Origin: Lachnospiraceae bacterium
GTDB lineage: Bacteria > Bacillota > Clostridia > Lachnospirales > Lachnospiraceae
Assembly (NCBI GenBank): GCA_009774145.1
Contig: VSND01000215.1
Location: forward strand, 1-7,628
DNA: 7,628 nt
Reading direction: 5' to 3'
Under the pieces are notes generated by a model. The model was not told the DNA's origin. It made no database searches and saw nothing but the letters and a program-made list of their open reading frames with translations. This document shows, piece by piece, positions 1 to 7,014 of this stretch. The stretch's first letter is position 1; each line of letters begins with the position of its first letter. The position numbers and the translations under genes were made by a program.

Positions 1-19
1 CAAAAAAGTCTACTTTCTG

Positions 20-32
20 GCATTTAAAATGC
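20..32. repeat. 13-bp palindrome upstream of the recombinase
   Basis: The sequence gcattt-a-aaatgc is a perfect 6-bp dyad around one central base, about 90 bp before the recombinase start. Small serine recombinases act at short imperfect dyads, often next to their own gene, so this could be part of a crossover or binding site. It is short and AT-rich and could be chance; no second copy was found in the window. Confidence 0.25.
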
Positions 33-64
33 TTTAAATTGGAAATAAAAGGGAGCAGTTTTTG

Positions 65-93
65 AATCATGATACAATGGAACATAATCATGA
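65..93 (+). promoter_or_regulatory. AATCATGA direct repeat and possible weak recombinase promoter
   Basis: AATCATGA occurs at 65-72 and again at 86-93, exactly 21 bp apart (two helical turns), so a dimeric protein could bind both on one DNA face. A weak promoter can be read here: TTGAAT at 62-67 and CATAAT at 83-88 with a short 15-bp spacer, each box overlapping one repeat. Autoregulation of the recombinase would fit this layout but is only inference. Confidence 0.3.
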
Positions 94-122
94 GGGCTTT
101 ATTTATCTACAGGAGGAGAAAA

Positions 123-722
123 ATGGGGATTGCGTATGGATATATTCGTGTCAGCACAAAAGATCAAAATGAAGACAGGCAGCGTATTGCATTGCGGGAG
201 TTTAATATTGATAAAAAAAATATTTACATAGATAAGCAATCAGGGAAAAATTTCAACAGGCCCATGTATAAACAGATGCTGCGAAGATTGAAAAAAGATG
301 ATCTTATTTATATAAAGAGCATTGATCGTTTAGGGCGTAATTATGAAGAGATACTGGAACAGTGGCGTATTTTGACAAAAGAAAAATTAGTAGATATTGT
401 AGTGATAGACATGCCTTTGCTCGATACACGCAGAGGAAAAGACCTGATTGGTACGTTTTTGAGTGATATTGTTTTGCAGATTCTGTCCTTTGTTGCAGAA
501 AACGAAAGGGCTGCTATTCGTCAGAGGCAGGCAGAAGGGATTGCGGCAGCGAAGGCCCGAGGAGTGAAATTCGGAAGGCCGCAAAAGCCGCTTCCGGAAA
601 ATTTTGAAGAAGTATGTCTGCTTTGGAAAAAAGGAATTATTACAGGAACAGATGCTGCCCAAAAATGTGGTATGCCGTTATCGACGTTTCGCTATAAAGC
701 GCAAAATACATTTTCTGAATAA
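123..722 (+). CDS. serine site-specific recombinase (resolvase/invertase family)
   Basis: This 199-residue protein is a small serine recombinase that cuts and rejoins DNA at short dyad sites through a phosphoserine link. The N-terminal catalytic domain has YIRVSTKDQ with nucleophile Ser11 and Arg9, Arg46 in NRP, and DRLGRN at 68-73 with Asp68, Arg69 and Arg72; these match the active-site set of gamma-delta resolvase and Hin. The long E helix lies around 101-135 and ends in a run typical of the family (AAAKARGVKFGRP, 141-153). A helix-turn-helix follows at about 160-192. Length matches resolvases and invertases of 180-200 residues. I chose ATG 123 because AGGAGG at 111-116 sits 6 nt before it and the conserved domain begins there; ATG 69 would add 18 unconserved residues. 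It lies just upstream of the glycan operon promoter, so it could be an invertase for nearby DNA or simply a mobile-element remnant. Its target is unknown. Confidence 0.93.
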   Translation: MGIAYGYIRVSTKDQNEDRQRIALREFNIDKKNIYIDKQSGKNFNRPMYKQMLRRLKKDDLIYIKSIDRLGRNYEEILEQWRILTKEKLVDIVVIDMPLLDTRRGKDLIGTFLSDIVLQILSFVAENERAAIRQRQAEGIAAAKARGVKFGRPQKPLPENFEEVCLLWKKGIITGTDAAQKCGMPLSTFRYKAQNTFSE

Positions 723-747
723 AAATGAACAGGCAGTAACGTTTTGT

Positions 748-776
748 TTGACAAGTAGCTGGGCAATTGGTATGAT
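748..776 (+). promoter_or_regulatory. strong sigma-A-type promoter of the glycan operon
   Basis: TTGACA at 748-753 is a perfect -35 box and TATGAT at 771-776 a 5/6 match to the -10 consensus, with the ideal 17-bp spacer. Transcription should start near 783, about 40 nt before the ATG at 826. It is the best promoter match I found between the recombinase and the radical SAM gene, so it probably drives 826-5605 as one transcript. Confidence 0.8.
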
Positions 777-825
777 AAAAAACGGAGTTTTAATGATAAT
801 ATAAAAGTATGATGATGGTAACAAT

Positions 826-2588
826 ATGAAGATGAAAAGACAGATTTGTAAAATGTTTATAGTTTTGCTGATAACCAGAATATCACTTCCTTACTGGCTG
901 ATTCCGGATACACCTGTACTGTATTGGGGAATTGCCGGTGTTCTTGCGTATTCATGGTGCAATTTCGATACAGGAAAACAAAAGGATAAAAGAATAATAT
1001 TATTTGTTGCGCTATTATTAAGCGGTTCGGTGTTTTCTGCATATATGGTACAGAATGGATTTTTGATAGACGACAAAAATTTTGTGCTTGTTGTAAAACT
1101 TTTGTCTCTGATTATTTTTTCGATTTTGGTATTAAATTGTTTATATCTTTTGATGGATCGGCTCTCTTGTGGGTGTTTTATAGGAAAAATAGATATAACA
1201 AGGACAGGAATTGACGCTAAAAAACTAAGGGGGAGTGTTGTATTTGTATTTTTGTGCTGGCTGCTATATTATCCTGGACTGATAATGGCAGATTCTGCGA
1301 ATTCTATATATCAGGCTTTGGGTATTTATGAATGGAGTAACCATTTTCCGGTAGTATATTCATATATTATTAAACTTTGCCTGCTCCCAGGAATTTTGTC
1401 AGGGAACTTAAATATTGGATACGCAGTTTACACATTAATGCAGATGGCAGTTATGGCATGCGTACTTGGCTATGCTGTATGTTGGATCAGAAAAGGATTT
1501 TCATGGTATATTGAGCAATGATGAGTATGTATTATGGGTTTTCGCCATGTTTTCCGCAACATGCAGTAACTATGTGGAAGGATGGAATTTTCTCGGCAGT
1601 GTTGTTATATATGAGCCTTCAGTTGTTTGACTTGGTGATCAGTTAAGGGGCAGTGCTTCAGAAAAAAGGATTTTTGAGAGGAAGTATAATAGGTGCTGTA
1701 GTTATTTGCTTTTTCAGAAATAATGGTGTATATATTGTTGCTTTGATTTGTATGGGTTCGGCTGTATATATTGTAATGAACAGGAAGAATAACTATAAAG
1801 AAATGATCAGATATTTGCTGTGTCATTGTATAGTAGTTGCAGTAGTATTTGTAATAACGGGTCCTGTATACGAAGCAAGCGGCATTAAAAGGGATGAAGT
1901 TGAAAAGTATGGAATTTTGTTACAGCAAATGACAAGAACTGTTGCTGAAGAAGGGGAGATTGGGGAGTGTGAGTATGCTTTCTTGGATGAACTGCTTCCA
2001 ATTAAAAAATACAAAGAGTTATATATGCCTCAGCTGGTGGATCCTGTTAAATGGGATGCTGAATTTGATAATAATTTTTTAGAAGGAAATTCTGAGAAAT
2101 TTATATTGACGTGGTTTAACCTTTTGCTTAAAAACCCTAAGATATATGTAAAAGCTTATTTGGAGATGACATATCAATACTGGGTGCCGAATGTATGGGT
2201 AAATAATAGATATACTTCTAATATTTTAGAAGGTAATCCGGATGCTGTTATTTTTGAGCAACAGTGGAAAGAAGCGGAAGTTATATACTGCAATCTGCTC
2301 GAAAATAAATGGATAGACATGAAACATATTTTTTCTCTCACAACTCCTATGGCAGCAGTTGGGCTATTTGTATGGCTGGCTGTATTGACTGCATTATATG
2401 CGGTTTTGAAAAAGAAGTCAGTTTTTATACTGGGATTAATCCCTTGTTTCGGAAATTTAGCAACACTGCTGGTTGCCACTCCAGCAGGATACTGGCCCAG
2501 ATATATGCTGGTAATTTATTATATGTTTCCGATTTTCTTTTGCATGATCCCTATGATTGGTAAAGACGATGAAGAGGCAAATAGATAG
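826..2588 (+). pseudogene. broken polytopic membrane protein, DUF6020-like
   Basis: The first part, 826-1521, encodes 231 residues with several hydrophobic spans, then stops. The second part lies in another frame and continues the same protein: from about 1518 it reads through an AVTMWKDGIF stretch, meets TAA at 1644-1646, and resumes in that frame through FFRNNGVY to the stop at 2588. The order (SNHFPVVYS, then TMWKD, then RNNG, then a large extracytoplasmic loop with LLQQMTR and VDPVKW, then C-terminal spans) resembles DUF6020 proteins, large membrane proteins of Firmicutes often found with glycosyltransferases. Function is not established. Adding one base near 1514-1519 gives exactly 588 codons, so one missing base plus one nonsense change account for the damage. 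No good ribosome binding site precedes ATG 826; an in-frame stop at 802-804 limits the start to 826 or 832. The 1653-2588 part could start at a GTG but lacks a Shine-Dalgarno sequence. Family name is from recall. Confidence 0.72.
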
Positions 2589-2635
2589 AGAAAATTTTTA
2601 AGCTAAAGGACAGATTAAGAAAGTGAGAATGGTAG

Positions 2636-4210
2636 ATGTTAATTGAAAATACAAAAAGATTTTGGAATAGATTGTTTGAGAATGAAAATACGAAAATTCG
2701 CTGTATTTTTACAACGGCTTTTGCATTATCTATAATATCTTATTATTTACTTATTATAACGGGTTTGACATGCCCGGACGGTATTTGCGAAGGATTGACA
2801 TTTTATAATTACAGCTCTGAGGACTGGGCATCACGTAATGGAAGATGGGCAATTCGTTATCTTAATAAACTGTCAGGAAATGTAGTGATTCCAATGTTTG
2901 TTGTATTGGCATATTGTTTCTGTATTTGCTGTGTTGTGTATCTGCTGTTGGACTGTTTTAAGATAAATAAAAGGATATCCATAATTTCCATGACGGCAAT
3001 TATGGTAACTTCTCCATGTATGATAGCACATTTTCTGTATACATACATGGCATTGGCATATGGGGTTTCCTGTTTGTTATCAACTTTTTTTGTCTGGATT
3101 ATATATACTCAAAAGGGAAAATGGAAATATTTTCCGGCATGTATCAGTTTATGCATATCCCTTGGAATGTATCAAAGTTATATTGGTTTATCAATGCTGT
3201 TAATTTTACTGTTATTTATTACGGACGCTATAAAGAGAGTCTCTTGGAAAACAATAGTAAAACAGGCATTTGAATATTTTATAAATGGTTTTCTGGGGTG
3301 TTTGTTATACCTTGTTATTTCCAAATTAGATTTGAAAATTCGAAATTTATCACCGGCTTCCAGGGTATCCTCTTTTGATCTGAAACAAGTGTTGTTTTCA
3401 TTACCATTGTCAGTAAAGTCTGCATACGAGAAGTTGTTTTTGTATTTTCATGATGAAATGTTTCATAGAAATAGGTTATACCTGCTGCTGTTTGCTGCGG
3501 CAGTATTATTTATAGGTATGGAAGTAATAAGTTTAATTAAGCAACGAAAATATATAAACATATTTATAATTATTATTATAATACCATTGCTCCCTGTTGC
3601 GGCCAATTTTGTAGGATTAATGATTCCCTCATTTGAAATATATTTATTAATGCAATATCAGTATATTCTTGTGATTCCATTTTCTGTATGGATCATAGAG
3701 TATGTTGGATCGAAAAATAAAGTTATGAATACAATACGGGCAGGATTATACTTGATAGTATTAGTAATATCCTGGACATATGTAGTGTCGGCTAATGCAA
3801 CATATATATGTTACAGGTTATCATATAATCATATTAATTTTGAAACTTCTCTGATATTGGAGGATATTTATGAACTTCCTGGGTTTATGCCATCGGAATC
3901 AAAAATCATTTTTGCAGGATTTCCTGAGGCAGAAATACTTCATGAAAATATTGGAACTTATAAATATGCAATTTACTATGTTGGAAACCCTGTTTTCTGG
4001 CGTGATATGCATGGGGCAAACGGAAACAGATACTGGTATCTGATGAATTACTTTGGAATTGATGGAGGATATTTTACAGATGATGAGTATATAAGCATAA
4101 TAAATTCAGATGAATTTAAAGATATGTCGGTCTGGCCGTGTGATAATTCAATAAAAATGATTCAGGGAAATGCTGTTGTTAAATTTACAGATGATCCGCC
4201 CAGTCCCTGA
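2636..4210 (+). CDS. GtrII-like membrane glucosyltransferase domain protein
   Basis: This 524-residue polytopic membrane protein resembles the glucosyltransferase GtrII family (PF14264), which moves a sugar from a lipid-linked donor onto a surface polysaccharide outside the membrane. About ten hydrophobic spans are visible, near residues 25-42, 84-106, 115-133, 137-157, 167-195, 213-229, 281-302, 308-327, 338-356 and 367-385. The first outer loop holds DW at 63-64 and GRW at 69-71, and YQSYIGLS follows at 179-186, features I associate with GtrII. The last 130 or so residues form a soluble, probably extracytoplasmic tail. ATG 2636 is the earliest possible start because TAG immediately precedes it in frame; the Shine-Dalgarno sequence is weak, so translation may depend on the gene upstream, 47 nt away. 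It is unbroken, unlike its neighbours. The donor and acceptor sugars cannot be read from sequence. Confidence 0.85.
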   Translation: MLIENTKRFWNRLFENENTKIRCIFTTAFALSIISYYLLIITGLTCPDGICEGLTFYNYSSEDWASRNGRWAIRYLNKLSGNVVIPMFVVLAYCFCICCVVYLLLDCFKINKRISIISMTAIMVTSPCMIAHFLYTYMALAYGVSCLLSTFFVWIIYTQKGKWKYFPACISLCISLGMYQSYIGLSMLLILLLFITDAIKRVSWKTIVKQAFEYFINGFLGCLLYLVISKLDLKIRNLSPASRVSSFDLKQVLFSLPLSVKSAYEKLFLYFHDEMFHRNRLYLLLFAAAVLFIGMEVISLIKQRKYINIFIIIIIIPLLPVAANFVGLMIPSFEIYLLMQYQYILVIPFSVWIIEYVGSKNKVMNTIRAGLYLIVLVISWTYVVSANATYICYRLSYNHINFETSLILEDIYELPGFMPSESKIIFAGFPEAEILHENIGTYKYAIYYVGNPVFWRDMHGANGNRYWYLMNYFGIDGGYFTDDEYISIINSDEFKDMSVWPCDNSIKMIQGNAVVKFTDDPPSP

Positions 4211-4267
4211 TGTGCAGGACAAAGGGATATTTGTTAAATTACAAGCAGAAGCTTATGACAGATAAAA

Positions 4268-4275
4268 GAGGAAGG
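4268..4275 (+). promoter_or_regulatory. ribosome binding site deciding the radical SAM start
   Basis: GAGGAAGG lies 8 nt before ATG 4284, an excellent Shine-Dalgarno match. The only in-frame start near the beginning of the long radical SAM reading frame is TTG 4322, which has no such site. The position of this site is the main evidence that translation begins at 4284 and that the poly-G run interrupts the gene. Confidence 0.85.
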
Positions 4276-4283
4276 AAAACAGG

Positions 4284-5605
4284 ATGAAGAAAATAAGTAT
4301 TAATATTGCCGACTGCAACCCTTGGGGAAAATATGGAGCAGTCATTTTATTAGGGGGGGGGTAAAAGATACAGACCGAATTACATTATTTGAATCGGGGC
4401 AGGAATTATATTTGAACAATTCAGACCCTTGGAAAGTAGGCAGGTTTGGAAGAGGAAGATATATATGTAAAGAGGGAAAACTATATTTTTCTTCCAGCGA
4501 TTGTTCGTCTGTTTTTGAAAATAACAGGTCTTATCATCTGACAGTTTCTTCTTCAGACAATAACATATGTCATTCAAATGTGCTGTATCCCCGAGATGTT
4601 GGAATTGAGATCACTAATGTATGCAATGCAAGATGTTGTTATTGTCCGTTATATCAGGATAATGAGAATTCGTTGAAATACGCAAGGGGATATATGGATA
4701 TGCAGTTGTTTCAGAAAATAATAGATGAAATAAGTGACTGGCCCGGATGGATTTCGATTTATTTAAATAATGGAGGAGAACCGTTACTTGATCGCATTTT
4801 TAAAGAACGGATAGAATATTGTTATAAGAAAGGCATGTCCGAAAAGATTATTATGCAGACGAATGCCGAATTTCTGACAGAAGAGTATGCCAGAATTCTT
4901 CTTGATGCAGGCGTTGGTTACATTTTTCCGGCTTTTGACGGAGCAACAAAGGAGACTTATGAAAAACATCGGGTGAACTGTCATTTTGAAAATGTTCTGA
5001 ATAATATAAGAAGATTTGCCGCTATGCGTGACGAAGGAGATTATGGTACGTCGATTCAAGTAAAGTTTATGAGGACGAAACTGAATGAATCGGAACTATT
5101 GCAGACATATCATATTTTTAATGAATTTTTGTCTCCAGAGCTGGATCATTTCCAAGAGGAATATGCTCATACGTGGAATGAAAAGCATATGAAGAGAAAA
5201 GGAATTGCATTGACCGATATTAACTCCTCCAAAATTGTTCGTGAATGTAGAATGGCACATTCCTATCTTCCGATTTTCCGGAATGGAGATGTGGGTGCAT
5301 GCAGCCTGGATTATAATCATGAAGTGTTTGGAAGAGCGTTGGGGAATGTGAAAACGGATTCCCTGCTGGAGATCTGGAATGGTGAAGATTTTTCGAAGTT
5401 GAGAAAGGCGATGGGCAGATTGTCCAGATATCCATTGAGAAAGGGAAGAATGGTTTCCAGAATATCTGGGCTTCCTCAGAAGTGTCAGGACTGTTACCTG
5501 ATGTATTATAAAGAGGGAGATATAGATAACCTTCTTTCGGAAGAAATGCTTTATTGCAAGGCTGCATTTAGTTCTTATATTTATAAATTTACTGGGCGGT
5601 GTTAA
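4284..5605 (+). CDS. radical SAM/SPASM enzyme, out of frame at a poly-G tract
   Basis: As sequenced, ATG 4284 gives only 26 residues, ending GGG then TAA at 4362-4364. One more G in the run at 4353-4361 (or two fewer) joins it to the long frame and gives 440 residues; the joined sequence KYGAVILLGGGVKDTDRI reads as one smooth protein. In restored numbering an uncharacterised N-terminal region covers about 1-100. A radical SAM core follows, with the CxxxCxxC iron-sulfur motif at Cys114, Cys118 and Cys121 (CNARCCYC) and the SAM-binding GGEP at 164-167. A SPASM-like C-terminal region has cysteines at 322 (ECRMA), 340 (GACSLD), 401 and 404 (KCQDC), and the family's LGNV...EIW...LR pattern. It is a cytoplasmic radical enzyme; SPASM members modify peptides or sugars. 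Next to a GtrII protein I infer glycan or nucleotide-sugar modification, but the substrate is unknown. The spacing of 73 nt and shared strand suggest an operon. Confidence 0.85.
4353..4361 (+). repeat. nine-G homopolymer, candidate phase-variation tract
   Basis: Nine consecutive G bases stand inside the coding region of the radical SAM gene, 69 nt after its ATG, in an AT-rich sequence where such a run is not expected. Slipped-strand mispairing at poly-G tracts switches surface-glycan genes in Campylobacter and Helicobacter. Here nine G gives a 26-residue product (OFF), and seven or ten G gives the full enzyme (ON). A sequencing or assembly miscount is the main alternative. Confidence 0.75.
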
Positions 5606-5665
5606 CTTTGTTTTTATTATACTTTTAACGTTGGTTAGATAATACCAAAAAAGAGAGAACGTTAT

Positions 5666-6765
5666 ATGGGAATCTATCTGAGTCCAGAAAACTGTTTGCT
5701 GGGAAAAAATGAGAAAAAAGAATCATACAGCAATCATCTGAATCAGCATAACGTGATTCGGCGGGCCAAAGAATGAAAAGAAATACAGAAAAATTACCTG
5801 GACTTTCTTCGGGGGCTTTTTAAAGGAGTTGAATATGTAGAACCTGCGTATATGACCGGAATCCTTCCGATAAAAAATATGGAGAGCATTCTGTGATTAA
5901 TATTTTTGATGAATATTCCATGATTGCCCCAGAGATTTGGGGCAATATTTCGGTTTTACAGAAAAGGAGGTAGAAGAGCAGTGTAGAAAATATGATATGG
6001 ATTATGCAGAAATGAGAAAATGGTATGATGGTTATCAACTGAATGATTTATTTGTCTATCACCAAAAATCAGTTATTGACGTATTGAAATGGAAAGATTT
6101 CCAAAGCTACTGGACTGACACAGAAACTTATGAAGCGATGAAAGTTTATATCGATCTGATTTTTGAAGGATTAAAAGAAGCGATTATTCAGATGCTGGGG
6201 AGCGGCCGTTACAGTATTGATCCAACCACATTTCAAAACGACATGACTATTTTTTAGACAAAAGATGATATACTTACGTTGCTGGTTCATCTGGGTTATC
6301 TAACTTATGATGCAGCAGCCAGGAGAGTCTTTATTCCCAATCGGGAGATTATACAGGAATTTATACGGGCTGTAAAAGTCGGCGGCTGGGATGGGGTAAT
6401 GGAATCTCTTTCATTCACAATGAAAGAGATTCCATCCTCAAATATAGTGACGAAAATTCACTTGCCTGTACAGTCCTCATGGCATACTACAGTGCAAAAG
6501 TGTATTATGCGAATCCCATGATGGAATTACCAACAGGAAAAGGATTTGCAGATGTCGTTTACCTGCCCAAACGGGACATAGAAAAACGGCGCTGCTGATT
6601 GAGCTGAAGTGGGAGAAGTCTGCAGAAGGTGCAATTCGGCAGATCAGAGAAAAGCAATATGATTCCTGGATTCAAGGTTATACAAAGGAGATTCTCCTGG
6701 TGGGAATCAATTATGATCAGAAAAAGGGACATACGTGTATGATTGAGAAATATGAGTGCCTATAA
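5666..6765 (+). pseudogene. decayed AAA-ATPase-like / PD-(D/E)XK (DUF1703) gene
   Basis: The pieces match, in order, the AAA-ATPase_like plus DUF1703 nuclease-like proteins common in Clostridia and Bacteroidetes, normally about 550 residues. The start is MGIYLSPEN. The Walker A and Walker B regions are missing through internal deletions: NHLNQHNVI runs straight into RRAKE, a TGA at 5774, then YLDFLRGLFKG and AYMTGILPIK. Single-base losses shift the frame near 5877 (A run), near 5938 (G run) and near 6588, and there is a further shift near 6430 at an inverted repeat. TAG interrupts the frame at 6255-6257. The C-terminal nuclease-like part is still recognisable: GFADVVYLP supplies the Asp, and IELKW the ExK motif, followed by EGAIRQI and LLVGINYD, ending at TAA 6763-6765. 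Without the ATP-binding motifs no ATPase can be made. The open stretches 5937-6257 and 6279-6521 are fragments of this gene, not separate genes. The normal role of the family is unclear. Confidence 0.88.
6399..6435. repeat. perfect 17-bp inverted repeat with 3-nt loop
   Basis: The arms 6399-6415 (atggaatctctttcatt) and 6419-6435 are exact reverse complements around the triplet cac. No T run follows, so it is not an intrinsic terminator. It sits where the DUF1703 pseudogene has lost coding sequence between GGWDGVMES and SILKYSDEN and changes frame, so it probably marks a rearrangement junction, for instance one made by template switching during replication. Confidence 0.9.
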
Positions 6766-6773
6766 GTCGTTCA

Positions 6774-6807
6774 AAAATGCCGCTTCGTTTTTGGGAAGCG
6801 GCATTTT
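6774..6807 (+). terminator. intrinsic terminator after the pseudogene
   Basis: The 13-bp perfect stem aaaatgccgcttc (6774-6786) pairs with gaagcggcatttt (6795-6807) across an 8-nt loop. The GC-rich core and flanking A and T runs suggest it may stop transcription in both directions. It lies 8 nt after the stop of the DUF1703 remnant and separates it from the unit that begins near 6880. Confidence 0.85.
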
Positions 6808-6842
6808 GTGAGGTTGACAGTCCATTATCTTTTGTTGATTTT

Positions 6843-6883
6843 CTGCAAAATATGTATTTAAAACTGCAAAATATGTATTTTGC
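6843..6883 (+). promoter_or_regulatory. tandem 17-bp direct repeats, likely operator pair
   Basis: CTGCAAAATATGTATTT is present exactly twice, at 6843-6859 and 6864-6880, with a 21-bp period (two helical turns). The second copy is also palindromic: gcaaaata (6866-6873), tg, tattttgc (6876-6883). It overlaps the -35 box at 6880. This is how paired operators for a dimeric transcription factor usually look; contact at the -35 could repress or activate. The regulator is not in the window. Confidence 0.6.
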
Positions 6884-6908
6884 CTTTCTAAATATATTGT
6901 TTTATGAT
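6880..6908 (+). promoter_or_regulatory. promoter of the two-TM protein gene
   Basis: TTGCCT at 6880-6885 and TATGAT at 6903-6908 are separated by 17 bp. The -10 box is a 5/6 match and the -35 a 4/6 match, so a moderate promoter is expected. Transcription would start near 6915, giving a leader of about 100 nt. An earlier TTGACA at 6814-6819 has no good -10 partner at the right distance. Confidence 0.55.
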
Positions 6909-6960
6909 ATTGTAAGAGCGAAATTCAAGTTTAATTTCAAGAGGAGAGTAAGAAGATAAA

Positions 6961-6983
6961 GAGACTGTTATAGAGACAGTCTC
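6961..6983 (+). other. leader hairpin before the two-TM protein
   Basis: gagactgt (6961-6968) pairs perfectly with acagtctc (6976-6983) around a 7-nt loop. It lies in the predicted untranslated leader, about 30 nt before the start codon, and no T run follows on this strand. It could stabilise the messenger or affect ribosome access; it may also be incidental. Confidence 0.5.
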
Positions 6984-7014
6984 AAAATACGAGTGAGGAG
7001 TGAAGCGGTTTTCT

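Noticed and set aside
740..784. Invertible promoter flanked by cgtttt / aaaacg
   Set aside because: Six AT-rich bases are too short and too likely by chance to be called recombination sites; kept only as a question in the findings.
604..804. 66-residue open frame overlapping the recombinase end
   Set aside because: It is an alternate frame of the recombinase helix-turn-helix region and runs through the operon promoter.
387..5567. Minus-strand open frames throughout, such as 5220-5567 and 2174-2479
   Set aside because: All lie opposite well-supported coding sequence and show no family motifs or start signals.
4322..5605. Radical SAM gene starting at TTG 4322 as a normal intact gene
   Set aside because: No ribosome binding site precedes TTG 4322, while ATG 4284 has an excellent one and its peptide continues naturally into the long frame across the G run.
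5631..5648. Possible terminator after the radical SAM gene (ttggt / accaa)
   Set aside because: The 5-bp AT-rich stem is weak and is followed by A, not T, on the + strand.
5937..6521. Two small hypothetical genes (5937-6257 and 6279-6521)
   Set aside because: They share one frame split by TAG and are internal pieces of the DUF1703 pseudogene.
6756..6959. 67-residue open frame
   Set aside because: It runs across the terminator stem and the repeat/promoter region, begins inside the end of the pseudogene, and has no recognisable features.
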